A DNA stretch of 64,000 bases from Lysinibacillus contaminans (GCF_001278945.1 NZ_LGRV01000003.1:868001-932000); one strand, 5' to 3'. Shown: positions 28,349 to 37,219, counted from the stretch's first letter. A program made the numbers and translations. Notes: generated by a model not told the origin, from the sequence alone.

Positions 28349-29524
28349 ATGAAAAACATAAAAGAAATGATTTCTAATTTAAATAATGAGCTAGTTGCAA
28401 TTCGTCAAAAGCTACATAGTGAACCTGAGCTTTCTTGGGAAGAATATGAAACGACAAATTATGTAGCAACGTATTTAGACGAACTTGGTATTCCATATAG
28501 ACGTACAGTGCCAACAGGTATTATTGCCGAACTAGAAGGTGGTAAGCCAGGTAAAATGGTTGCTCTACGTGCAGATATGGATGCATTATCGGTATACGAA
28601 ATCCGTGAAGATATTCCGTATCGTTCTAAAACAGAAGGAAAAATGCATGCCTGTGGTCATGATGCACATACTGCCATGCTGTTAATTGCGGCAAAAACAT
28701 TAAGTGAAGTCAAAGACGACATAGAGGGAACTGTACGCTTCATTTTCCAACCTGCAGAAGAAGTGGCTTCAGGCGCGAAAGCAATGGTAGAACAAGGAGT
28801 GATGAGAGATGTGGACAACGTATTTGGTATCCACATTTGGTCTCAAATTGATACAGGAAAAGTCCAGTGCAATAAAGGACCCGCATTTGCATCTGCGGAT
28901 ATTTTCAAAGTTACATTTAAAGGGCGCGGTGGTCATGCTGCCATGCCACATGATGCAATTGATGCGGTCATGATTGCTTCAACATTTGCCCTAAATGTAC
29001 AAACTGTCGTATCACGTACAGTGAATCCGCTTCGTCCAGCTGTATTAACTATTGGTAAAATGGAAGTCGGTACACGTTTCAACGTTATTGCGGAAGATGC
29101 TATCCTAGAAGGAACAGTGCGTTGCTTTGATAAAGAGGTTCGTTTACATATCGAAGAGCAAATTCGTCATTATGCCAATCAAGTTGCTCTTATGTATGGT
29201 GGTACTGCAGAGGTCGTATATGAATACGGTACACAAGCGGTGAATAATGATATTGAAAGTGCCTCACTTGTTGAGCGTCTTACTGTAGATCATTTTGGGC
29301 CTGATGCTTATCATATTGATGATCCTACAATGGGTGGAGAAGATTTCAGCTTCTATCTAGATGAAGCACCAGGCTGTTTCGCACTTGTCGGATCAGGTAA
29401 TACGGAAAAAGATACACGTTGGGCACATCATAATGGTCACTTTAATATCGATGAAGATGGTTTACGCATCGGAGCAGAATTATATGTACAATATGCACTT
29501 AATTGGTTAAGTGAAAATAAATAA
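28349..29524 (+). CDS. M20-family amidohydrolase (N-acyl-amino-acid/hippurate hydrolase type)
   Basis: 391-residue di-zinc peptidase-like enzyme releasing amino acids from N-acyl or amide substrates. Metal residues: the HACGHDAHTAML motif (about 104-115), QPAEEVASGA with the catalytic Glu, HIWSQ, and GGEDFSFYL near the C-terminus. The dimerisation domain has GRGGHAAMPH. RBS AAGGAGAG. It forms an operon with the carrier before it; the two genes are flanked by identical direct repeats (elements B and C). Confidence 0.92.
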   Translation: MKNIKEMISNLNNELVAIRQKLHSEPELSWEEYETTNYVATYLDELGIPYRRTVPTGIIAELEGGKPGKMVALRADMDALSVYEIREDIPYRSKTEGKMHACGHDAHTAMLLIAAKTLSEVKDDIEGTVRFIFQPAEEVASGAKAMVEQGVMRDVDNVFGIHIWSQIDTGKVQCNKGPAFASADIFKVTFKGRGGHAAMPHDAIDAVMIASTFALNVQTVVSRTVNPLRPAVLTIGKMEVGTRFNVIAEDAILEGTVRCFDKEVRLHIEEQIRHYANQVALMYGGTAEVVYEYGTQAVNNDIESASLVERLTVDHFGPDAYHIDDPTMGGEDFSFYLDEAPGCFALVGSGNTEKDTRWAHHNGHFNIDEDGLRIGAELYVQYALNWLSENK

Positions 29525-29660
29525 AGAGATCGCATTCTTTTGTTCACGCTAACATGGTAAAAATACAAGAAAGAAAATTCATTTTCCAGGGTTATCGAAA
29601 TAACTTATATTAACAATTTAATATTGAACGAATAAAATCGTATCGTATGGTCATAATAAT

Positions 29661-29910
29661 TAAGATTTCACTTATGAAGTCTAATTTGATGAGGAGGATG
29701 GAGCATGAGTAGGCCTGAGAATTTAGACCCAAAATCTCGAAAAATCCACCGTAACTGGACAAGGATTAAGCATTCAAAATCTCAAGTGAATGGTGAAACG
29801 GAGATTACTCTGCATAACCGACTCTTGAGAAGCGAAGCGAAAGCCCGACAGTTTTAGTCAGCTAGAAGCAATAAGTGTCATTGAGCTCAGAATTTATTCT
29901 GGGCTCTTTT
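29661..29910 (+). ncRNA. Unnamed RNA element, copy C
   Basis: Identical to copy B over 219 bp and ending in a near-identical terminator (GAGCTCAGAA/TTCTGGGCTC; one base differs and is still pairable as U-G). The shared part starts at the -10-like CATAATA; upstream the sequences diverge and no TGTATA -35 is seen here. The same 50-residue ORF is present at 29705-29857. This copy may be transcribed by read-through from the amidohydrolase gene. Confidence 0.5.
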
Positions 29911-30480
29911 AATGTTTATGATCTTTCAATAAATTGACTTTATTTTTTTGGAAAGTAGTGTATGTATAAATGAAATAATTCAGGTTTAATGAAGTACTTT
30001 GAGTATAAAGACAAATCCATAACGAAAAATAATCCCTGCTTTTTTACAAAAAAAGCAACAGGACTTTATAATAGTTTGGACATATAGAAGTGCAACGTAT
30101 CAATTATTTATGGTAGTAGTGCTTCAACTACGAGGTGTTCTATTATTATGAGCTTGAACAATAATCTTTACGAACATAGCCATTCGTTATAACCATTTCC
30201 CTTGTTGTTCAAGAGAATTTTTTCTTTCTCCTGGTTCTATTGGAATAAACTCCTGAATATTAAAAGTAAGTGAGTGTAAATTCTGAATAGTTTTTTTATT
30301 ACGGCGGCTTTTGGACGAGGGATTAGTAACTAAACAAAAGTGATTAAACGAAATGCATGTGGCTTCATACGTTTCAATCAACTTCGAGCAAAAAATTATT
30401 AAATTTGAAGTATGAAAAATCAGGGGTCATTTGGGTAAGTCTATGTAACGTTACTACGCCCAGTATTTGACTAGAACAAG
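29911..30480. other. Gap with at most a minor gene remnant
   Basis: On the minus strand at 30381-30187 there is a 64-codon ORF from a TTG with no good ribosome site. Its frame is open further upstream, and the product ends NSLEQQGKWL. It may be the tail of a decayed gene; I do not recognise it. A short hairpin (TGCTTTTTT/AAAAAAGCA) lies near 30034-30062. Confidence 0.3.
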
Positions 30481-30482
30481 AA

Positions 30483-30520
30483 AAAAGGGACATCTTCTAA
30501 GTGATAGAGGTGTCCCTTTT
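30483..30520 (-). terminator. Terminator of the NlpC/P60-SLH gene
   Basis: Stem AAAAGGGACA with TGTCCCTTTT just downstream of the minus-strand stop codon. Confidence 0.8.
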
Positions 30521-30529
30521 CATATGAAA

Positions 30530-31444
30530 CTATTTATTCAAACGATCTAAGAAGACATTTAAATGTTTTAATGTTACTTTGTCGTTTATACCAAATGTAC
30601 CATCTGCTTTTCCTGTCGTAATTTTATTTGAGGAAAGAATGGCTACATAATTATTTGCCCAATGAGAGCTAGAAACATCTGTGAATTTTGCTGCATTGCC
30701 TTGTAGGCTTAAATCAAATGCTTCAACTAAAACTTTTGCAAGTTGAGCACGAGTTATTGGAGAACCTGGGTTGAATTTCCCATTCGAATCGCCATTAAAA
30801 ACATTAAGTTTATTTAGGGCTACTACAGCACCAGCATATTTAGAAGTAGATTTAACATCTGGGAAACTTGAATTCGTGTTACTTGTATCTAATCCTAAGG
30901 CTTCAGCAAGTTGAAGAGCTACTTCTCCACGTGATGCGTAAATACTAAAATCGATTGCTGCATCCTTAACTTCTTCCTTTTCATCTGCCGTGAAGTTTGC
31001 GACACGTTTCGCACCTACATAACGAGATCCCCAATAATATGGATCGTTTATTTTAGCGATTTTAACACCTGAACTTGTTGTTGCGGATATAAATTCACCA
31101 TTCTCTATGTAAATTCCAACATGAGAAATACCGGAGCCTGAAGTATTAAAAAATACTAAGTCACCTTCTTTTAAATTATCTTTCGATACAGAAGTACCTT
31201 GTTGATATTGAGCTGTTGATGTGCGATCTAATGAAATTCCAAACTTTGAAAATATATATTGTGTAAAGGCTGAGCAATCAATACCTGTATTGATATCTGT
31301 GCCACCATATTTATAGGGAGTTCCGATATATTCTTTTGCAGTATTTGTTAATTCTGTACTTGTTGCTGCTTCTGCATTATTTACACCTACACCTGTGAAA
31401 ATTACGAAAGATGCAAAAATCGGAAGTAACCATCTCTTTTTCAT
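30530..31444 (-). CDS. Secreted NlpC/P60 peptidoglycan hydrolase with SLH domains
   Basis: 304 residues. Signal peptide 1-26 (MKKRWLLPIFASF...NAEA). NlpC/P60 endopeptidase domain at about 30-140 with catalytic Cys in GIDCSAF and His in SHVGIYI. Then two or more SLH repeats (about 165-300: SRGEVALQLAEALGL, FPDV, NPGSPITRAQLAKVL, FTDVSSSHWA, FGINDK) that bind pyruvylated wall polymer. It likely cuts D-Glu-mDAP/Lys-type peptides while held on the wall. Monocistronic, with a terminator behind it. Confidence 0.92.
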   Translation of the reverse strand: MKKRWLLPIFASFVIFTGVGVNNAEAATSTELTNTAKEYIGTPYKYGGTDINTGIDCSAFTQYIFSKFGISLDRTSTAQYQQGTSVSKDNLKEGDLVFFNTSGSGISHVGIYIENGEFISATTSSGVKIAKINDPYYWGSRYVGAKRVANFTADEKEEVKDAAIDFSIYASRGEVALQLAEALGLDTSNTNSSFPDVKSTSKYAGAVVALNKLNVFNGDSNGKFNPGSPITRAQLAKVLVEAFDLSLQGNAAKFTDVSSSHWANNYVAILSSNKITTGKADGTFGINDKVTLKHLNVFLDRLNK

Positions 31445-31799
31445 TGAAAAAAAACTCCTTTTGAAAATCTAGTACTTTTTTGACTATAGTAAGAATATCA
31501 TAGAATGAGGGCTTGTAATTTTTCATTTCTGTTACTTATTAACGAGGAAACGATTAACTAAATTTATATCATTAAGTAGAAAATTCATTCTTTATATAGA
31601 ATATTTACGAATTTTGTTTTTCTGATGTAATATCCTTGTAATATTTTTGGATAGTAGTTACCAAATAATTTACCAATAAATTGTTGAACACTATAAAAAA
31701 TAGATATACTTTAGTCCTAATTAATTTGGAAATCGAGGACATTATCATGTGTTTCTAAAAACAGGCTGGGGTAACTTTGTTAAAGAAAAATAACAATCA

Positions 31800-31845
31800 A
31801 AGACAGGTGAAAAAAGTATTGCACTTTTTTCACCTGTCTTAATTT
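31800..31845. terminator. Strong free-standing terminator
   Basis: Perfect 18-bp stem (31800-31817 with 31823-31840), A-rich on one side and T-rich on the other. No intact gene ends nearby on either strand; the gap 31445-31928 otherwise holds only the promoter region of the minus-strand hydrolase. Confidence 0.75.
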
Positions 31846-31928
31846 GCTGATATGTTGTTTTTTAAAATAGACTAAAAGCAGTTTCCCTAGTTAATATGAT
31901 GACTAACGAACATTAGGGAGGAATTAAT

Positions 31929-32123
31929 CTGACAAAAGTTCAGGAATTCAATCAGCTATTTGCATCACAGGAAATATAATTTATAGGGAATGCTTGGGAT
32001 CTATTTTCTGCGTTAACCCTCGAGAAGGCAGGCTTCAAAGCAATTGGGACAACAAGCTGGGGGATAGCCAATTCACTAGGGGATGCAGATGGAGAATTAA
32101 TTGATTTTGATAGAAATCGTTAA
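31929..32123 (+). pseudogene. PEP mutase/isocitrate lyase-family pseudogene (fragment)
   Basis: After AGGGAGGAATTAAT comes CTG instead of ATG, then TKVQEFNQLFASQEI, an in-frame TAA (31977-31979), then FIGNAWDLFSALTLEKAGFKAI, GTTSWGIANSLGDADGE and a stop after 64 codons. NAWD, EKAGFKAI.TTS and ANSLG..DGE are the N-terminal marks of the PEP phosphomutase/isocitrate lyase superfamily. The start codon is lost, a nonsense codon is present and most of the ~270-residue enzyme is gone. Confidence 0.75.
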
Positions 32124-32226
32124 AAGCTCTCAAGAAAATAAGGTATAGTAATATAGGAGTTCTTCTAATATTAATTCTAGGGATATACGGGGATTCAGAA
32201 TTTAAAGGATAAGGGTAGTGTATTGT

Positions 32227-33012
32227 ATGAATGAAATCATTCAAGATAAATTAATAGAAATTGAAGAAGCGTATCAAATAAAGATTCTATACGCTGTAGA
32301 ATCTGGAAGTCGGGCTTGGGGCTTTCCTTCAAAAGACAGTGATTATGATGTTCGATTTATTTATATTCATCAACCACAATGGTATCTATCTATTGATCCA
32401 CAAGGGATTGGCGCGAAGAGAGATGTAATTGAGATGCCAATTAATGATTTGTTGGATATAAGCGGTTGGGAAATAACAAAAGCATTGCGACTCTTTAGAA
32501 AAAGCAATCCTCCTCTATTAGAGTGGATGAGGAGCAATATACTTTATTTTCAGCAGTATTCATTTATCGATAATTTGAGATCGTTAGAGTCTGAAGTATT
32601 CTATCCAAACGCTAGCTTGTATCATTATTTGAATATGGCGAAAAATAATTATCGCGAATACCTGCGAGGTCCAGAAGTGAAAATCAAGAAATATTTTTAT
32701 GTTCTTCGTCCGGTATTGGCCTGTAAATGGATTGAAGAGCGTAAAACGGTTCCACCAATCGATTTTCATGAATTATTGCAAATCATGGTTCCAGAAGGCG
32801 AGTTAAGAACTGAAATCGATAGACTTTTAGAACGGAAGATAATAGGTGATGAATTAGATATTGAACCGAGAATTAAAGTGATCAATGAGTACGTAGAGAG
32901 CGAAATGATACGCCTTGAAGCGTATATTAAAACGCTCACAGTTGAAATTGATGACCCTACGAACAAACTTGATGATTTGTTTAGAAACACATTAAAAGAA
33001 GTGTGGGGATGA
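32227..33012 (+). CDS. YcgL-type predicted nucleotidyltransferase
   Basis: 261 residues. The nucleotidyltransferase core ESGSRAWGFPSKDSDYDVRFIYIH (about 24-47) has the GS and DxD metal residues. A large helical C-terminal part follows, as in B. subtilis YcgL (COG3541). ATG 32227 is preferred over GTG 32218 because AAGGGT is then better spaced. Monocistronic with its own terminator. The nucleotide acceptor is unknown. Confidence 0.8.
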   Translation: MNEIIQDKLIEIEEAYQIKILYAVESGSRAWGFPSKDSDYDVRFIYIHQPQWYLSIDPQGIGAKRDVIEMPINDLLDISGWEITKALRLFRKSNPPLLEWMRSNILYFQQYSFIDNLRSLESEVFYPNASLYHYLNMAKNNYREYLRGPEVKIKKYFYVLRPVLACKWIEERKTVPPIDFHELLQIMVPEGELRTEIDRLLERKIIGDELDIEPRIKVINEYVESEMIRLEAYIKTLTVEIDDPTNKLDDLFRNTLKEVWG

Positions 33013-33075
33013 TAGGGCTAGTACCACATACTTAAATATAGTGTTTTAAGTAAAAGTCAAATACATTTCGAAAAA

Positions 33076-33120
33076 CAATCCCTACTTATTTTATAGTAGA
33101 GTAGGGATTGATTCATTTTT
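33076..33120 (+). terminator. Terminator of the nucleotidyltransferase gene
   Basis: 11-bp stem CAATCCCTACT/AGTAGGGATTG followed by ATTCATTTTT. Confidence 0.7.
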
Positions 33121-33156
33121 AATCGCCTTAGGTGAATGAATCGTATTAGTTACATA

Positions 33157-34047
33157 TTATGCATGCGAAGTTAATGGAAATAAAAAATGATCTGTTCCAA
33201 ATTTTGATGACGGTCTGACAAATAATGTATCTTCACTCTCGGTTATAAACTCAGTTAGAAGGTTTTTGCAATCATAATCAGGTGTGAAATAGAAATGAAT
33301 CATTTCTGTATTAGCAGAAATAAAGTAATTTAAAATGAAATCTATATCAACACTTTTCTTGCTGATTATATCGAAAATATGAAGTTGATTTTCCTCTTGC
33401 TCCATTATAACTATTACATCTTCCTCTTCGATATAATAAATCGCATCATTGAATACGAGGATAAAGTAAAACATTAATAGATGTTCATTGTTTTTAACCC
33501 CCAATATTGAAGATACAGGAATTCTTTTTGCCGCGAACTCCTTCAACAGTTCGAAGTCAGCTTGATTGTTTACGTCTAATTTGCGTAAAGCTGATTTTTT
33601 AGTTAATTGCTTCTTCACATCTGAAGCCTTCAATCTGAAACTACTTTCTTGAACCTGTTCAAAGCCAAACTTAGGATAAAAATCCAACACAGTATCATTG
33701 GCAAATAAGTAAATAAAGTCATAATCCTTTTCATATTTCTCAATGATATGATCCATCAGCTTAGCTGCCAATCCTTGTTGACGGTAATCAGGATGCGTCA
33801 TTACGGTTCCTATTTGTATTGCCTGATATTCCTTACCGTTAGCGATCACGATCATCTTATTGACAGAAGCATTCGCAATGATTTGATCACCATCTATATA
33901 TGAATAACAAATATAGTCATCATTCCAATAGCCCTTGTCATACCACTCCTTAAAATCCAATTCAAATACATACTTCGCAAGCTCATTGAAGCTTTCTTTA
34001 TATTTTGCCACGTCCTTGTAGTCGCTGATTAATTGATAGTCACTCAT
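33157..34047 (-). CDS. GNAT-family N-acetyltransferase with C-terminal extension
   Basis: 296 residues. The acetyl-CoA site is in the first half: IGTVMTHPDYRQQGLAAKLMDHIIEKY at about 77-103, then YLFANDTVLDFYPKFGFEQV. The C-terminal 140 residues form a second, unassigned region. GGAGG lies seven bases before the ATG. No partner gene is adjacent; substrate unknown. Confidence 0.85.
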   Translation of the reverse strand: MSDYQLISDYKDVAKYKESFNELAKYVFELDFKEWYDKGYWNDDYICYSYIDGDQIIANASVNKMIVIANGKEYQAIQIGTVMTHPDYRQQGLAAKLMDHIIEKYEKDYDFIYLFANDTVLDFYPKFGFEQVQESSFRLKASDVKKQLTKKSALRKLDVNNQADFELLKEFAAKRIPVSSILGVKNNEHLLMFYFILVFNDAIYYIEEEDVIVIMEQEENQLHIFDIISKKSVDIDFILNYFISANTEMIHFYFTPDYDCKNLLTEFITESEDTLFVRPSSKFGTDHFLFPLTSHA

Positions 34048-34744
34048 AATAAATCCTCCATTATGTTATTAGTATTTTAAAGAAATTACTTAGAAAGTAT
34101 TAACTTCCTGTAAGTAGGTGTCACGTGCAGTGAGCCAATAAAAAAACCACAAGAAAGATTCTCTTCTCATGGTCAATCTCTGTCTATTAGGAATATACCT
34201 ATTCCGAAAGAATAAGTATCTCGATATAACATGAAATTTGTTTTGATAAGAAATAATGTCTTCTAATCGCTTTTTGTAAAAGGTTAGTAAGTTTCATCAT
34301 ATACAATCAAAACCACTTTTCTATATATTTTCATATGATTGTACACTCCTTCGAAGATGTTGTAAATTCGAAAAAAGCTAGGGGTTCTAGTTTCGATAAT
34401 CTTCATCTAAAGGCAATGGAAGTGTAAGTGGTATCTATTTAACAAATTGTACAATCCGAATGAGACGACTTTATTTAAACGGAAATGTTTAGAGAAAGCT
34501 ATTTTATATATTACTAGAAAAATTTGACTTTAATAAAACATCTGTAATACTATTTATATAACAGATTTTTTGTAGTTTCAAAAAACTTCAGTTTGGAGGA
34601 GATGTTCTTATCTAGAATGTAATAATTGTATTGTTAACATACATCCAATCGAATTCATACAGCATGAATGAAAGAAATTTCTTGATAAATGGCTTACTGC
34701 ATTCTCTATAGCTTTAGTGATTTTTATGTAAAGGACGGAGACTT
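34048..34744. other. AT-rich gap without a recognisable gene
   Basis: No ORF with a convincing start. Weak inverted repeats only (for example TACAATC...GATTGTA around 34297-34341). It contains an ACGACTTTATT string near 34463 resembling the Tn7-like sites further right, but it is alone. Confidence 0.4.
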
Positions 34745-36013
34745 ATGAAAAAATTTTTACTTTTATGTATAGTTGCGTTGTTATTAACTGCTTGTACAAA
34801 GAAGGAGGAGAAGAGTGTAATGAGTGAAATGAATACAGAATTTGTAGGGAAGTGGTCTGGGAATATTGAAATTCCGAATACACCACTGCCAATTATTGTG
34901 GAGTTAACAAAAGACGCTGGAACTCTATCGGTGCCAGCACAAGGTTTGAAAAATCTTCCTTTTCAAAGCATTACGTATGATGGCGATAAAGTAAACATTT
35001 CAATCGACATACAAGCCGTTGCTATTAAAATTACTGGCGAGTTAAAGGATGAACAAATTAAGGCGACATTCACACAAAATGGTGGCACATTCCCAATTAC
35101 TTTGACTAGATATGAGGAACAGCCTGTAACTTATGAAACAATTAGCATACCCGTTGAAAATGGGAATCTAAAAGTAGCGTTAGAAAAGCCTACTGAGGAA
35201 AAACCTTCGCCAGTTGCACTCATTATTGCAGGTTCTGGACCAACAGATAAGGATGGCAACTCAGTTATAGCTGGGAAAAATGACGGTTACAAAATGTTAG
35301 CAGAAGGGTTAGCAAAAGAAGGCATTGCGACAATTCGTTATGACAAACGTGGAGTAGGTGATAATACAGGTTTATTCACGAAGGAAGAGGACGTATCATT
35401 TGAACTGTTTGTAGAAGACGCTGTTCAAATTATTCAGTATCTCCAATCAAACGACTCATTTACAAGCGTACATGTCATTGGTCATAGTGAAGGTTCTTTA
35501 ATTGGTATGTTAGCAGCGCAAAAAACAGATGTGGATTCCTTTGTATCTCTTGCAGGCGCGGGTAGAGCGGTTGATGAACTATTACTTGAACAGTTAGCCG
35601 GTCAGTTAACACCAGCGCTAGCAACTGAAGCAAAGAACGCGCTAGCTTCACTAAAAAAAGGGGAACTTGTCGAGAAGGTATCACCTGAGTTACAAGGGCT
35701 GTTTAGACCTTCCGTACAACCATATATGATTTCGTGGCTGAAATATAACCCTGTGAGCATTATTCAAAAACTCGAGAATCGTACATTGATTGTTCAAGGA
35801 ACAAATGATTTACAAGTTAAAGCTACAGATGCGGAGGCTTTAAAGAAGGGTAAAACTGATGCGACACTACTTTATCTAGAAGGCATGAATCATATTTTAA
35901 AGGTTGCGCCAACAGACCACGCAAGAAACTTAGCGACATATGCGGATCCAACACTTCCTTTGCATGAAGAGCTACTGCCGGCCATATGTGCATTTATAAG
36001 GGATGAACAATAA
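34745..36013 (+). CDS. Alpha/beta hydrolase lipoprotein
   Basis: 422 residues. Lipoprotein signal with lipobox LLTAC (Cys about 17). A lipocalin-like beta domain (about 30-125: KWSGNIEIPNTPLPIIVELTK...) precedes an alpha/beta hydrolase. Nucleophile elbow GHSEGS (Ser near 247), oxyanion region GSGPTDKDGNS, acid in GTNDLQV and catalytic His in GMNHILK. It is anchored outside the membrane and likely an esterase/peptidase of unknown substrate. RBS AAGGACGGAG. The Tn7-like element starts 145 bp past its stop. Confidence 0.9.
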   Translation: MKKFLLLCIVALLLTACTKKEEKSVMSEMNTEFVGKWSGNIEIPNTPLPIIVELTKDAGTLSVPAQGLKNLPFQSITYDGDKVNISIDIQAVAIKITGELKDEQIKATFTQNGGTFPITLTRYEEQPVTYETISIPVENGNLKVALEKPTEEKPSPVALIIAGSGPTDKDGNSVIAGKNDGYKMLAEGLAKEGIATIRYDKRGVGDNTGLFTKEEDVSFELFVEDAVQIIQYLQSNDSFTSVHVIGHSEGSLIGMLAAQKTDVDSFVSLAGAGRAVDELLLEQLAGQLTPALATEAKNALASLKKGELVEKVSPELQGLFRPSVQPYMISWLKYNPVSIIQKLENRTLIVQGTNDLQVKATDAEALKKGKTDATLLYLEGMNHILKVAPTDHARNLATYADPTLPLHEELLPAICAFIRDEQ

Positions 36014-36166
36014 ACGGAAGGTAGGAAGTTTTAGTAGTTTTTCAATCCGAAATATGAAATTATATCAGGCGTGTTGATTAACACATATTAGCCCTAGTAT
36101 ATGCCAATATGGGCAATCGTTTTAAAAAATAAAGCGCGTATTGAAAAGTGTAAATGGTGTGCAGAG

Positions 36167-36223
36167 ATAATAAAGTTGTTTAATTTACAATAAAGTCATT
36201 CAAAAAATAATATAGTTGTTTAA
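36167..36223 (+). repeat. Three compact TnsB-like sites (R-type end)
   Basis: ATAATAAAGTTGTTTAA (36167), ACAATAAAGTCATTCAA (36187) and ATAATATAGTTGTTTAA (36207), each 17 bp and 20 bp apart. Tn7 TnsB sites contain ACAATAAAGTCTTAAAC. Confidence 0.65.
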
Positions 36224-36399
36224 AAATACTACTTCCACTAACGGGGCACAAGGAGTATAACTTAATTTCTTAATATTCGGTATAGGAAAGGTGTATGGAA
36301 TGCGTTGTAGAAACAATTTACAAATTGACAGATTGTGGAGTTAATGTAGCATGTAATACTAAAATTGGACTCTTTTAGAAAAAACATATAATACATTAA

Positions 36400-36645
36400 T
36401 CTAGCCCGATAGAGCACGTTGCAACTCGTATAAAATCTCCTAAAAGTATTACGAAAAAGATTGAACATAAGTAATTATAATGGTATATATAAGAAATTAA
36501 AGAAAAAATTAGTGATATAGCAGGTGTACGAATAATTTGCTCATTCGAAGAGGATATTTAACTCAAAGCAGATATATTATGAAGTCAACGAGATAGTACG
36601 ATTATCGATAAAAAATCCAAAAGATCATGGCTCACTACATAAAGG
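36400..36645 (+). pseudogene. Small alarmone synthetase (RelA/SpoT-type) pseudogene
   Basis: Recognisable pieces: PIEHVATRIKSPKSITKKIEHK (from 36406), a stop, then EIKEKISDIAGVRIICSFEEDI, a stop (TAA 36558-36560 region), LKADIL, a stop, then after a frame change KNPKDHGSLH. These match PIxHxxxRIKSPxSI, DIAGxRIICSFxxDI and KNPKxxGYRSLH of YjbM/YwaC-like (p)ppGpp synthetases. Several nonsense codons and a frameshift make it dead. It is cargo of the Tn7-like element. Confidence 0.75.
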
Positions 36646-36699
36646 CTTTTGTTATGTATTCGGTTCTTTGTATGAAGATGTATTTATTGGAGGTTTAAT

Positions 36700-36927
36700 A
36701 TGGTAAATGAAAAGAAGAATGGCAAAAAGTTAGCTCTATTTATTACTATAGGACTTCTTTTTGCTTCAATAGTAGTTTTTATTATAATAACAGCATTTTA
36801 CAACGTTTATGACCCTTCTGAATTTGGAAGGATAAATGGTGGAGTAGATACAGAAAATATTGGTATTCCACAAGATGCTGAAGAGCAACGTGGAAAAGTT
36901 GGAACCCCTACATCTCCAAAAGAATAA
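36700..36927 (+). CDS. Small single-pass membrane protein
   Basis: 75 residues: basic N-terminus, one membrane helix (about 11-33), then an acidic, glycine-rich outside tail. Good ribosome site (TGGAGG). It is the only intact ORF in the Tn7-like element. Family not recognised. Confidence 0.6.
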   Translation: MVNEKKNGKKLALFITIGLLFASIVVFIIITAFYNVYDPSEFGRINGGVDTENIGIPQDAEEQRGKVGTPTSPKE

Positions 36928-37001
36928 AAAAAGGTTAAAAACAATTAAAAACTAATAGGGCTTCAAGAATTGGGCGCGATTGTTCAATAAAACTTAGATT
37001 T

Positions 37002-37140
37002 TCAAACGACTTTATTGTTATATTTTTTAGGATAGTGAAATATCTAAAATCAAAAATTAAACAACTATATTTTTAACGCCGTCCTAAATTAGAACGGGGT
37101 TATGCTTGTTTGAGCTTTCAATATTAAATAACTTTATTGT
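37002..37140 (-). repeat. Three spread TnsB-like sites (L-type end)
   Basis: Read on the minus strand: ACAATAAAGTTATTTAA (37140-37124), AAAATATAGTTGTTTAA (37073-37057) and ACAATAAAGTCGTTTGA (37018-37002), inverted relative to the sites at 36167-36223. Confidence 0.65.
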
Positions 37141-37182
37141 CATTTACAAACGGGACGAATTAAGTGAATATTTAGGTAAATG

Positions 37183-37219
37183 AAATCCAAATTCTAACAA
37201 ATAGAATTTGGATTTTTGT
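37183..37219 (+). terminator. Terminator just outside the Tn7-like element
   Basis: Perfect 14-bp stem (AAATCCAAATTCTA and its complement) with a TTTTT tail, 35 bp past the element. It may originally have served the hydrolase gene that ends at 36013. The rest of 37220-37620 shows no gene. Confidence 0.75.

Larger units (their letters stand above)
36158..37148. mobile_element. Tn7-like mini-transposon (non-autonomous or decayed)
   Basis: 991 bp bounded by TGT (36158) and ACA (37148). The left end has three TnsB-type sites at exact 20-bp steps; the right end has three inverted sites spread over about 140 bp. This compact/spread asymmetry is that of Tn7 right and left ends. Each end places its first site 8-9 bp from the tip, as in Tn7. 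The flanking 5-bp sequences AATGG and AACGG could be a target duplication with one change. No tns genes are inside; the cargo is a decayed alarmone synthetase and a small membrane protein. Confidence 0.6.

Noticed and set aside
30187..30381. 64-codon minus-strand ORF
   Set aside because: TTG start without a ribosome site, no recognisable family; at most the tail of a decayed gene.
34455..34480. A further TnsB-like site (ACGACTTTATT) outside the Tn7-like element
   Set aside because: Single partial match without neighbours at regular spacing; may be chance in AT-rich sequence.
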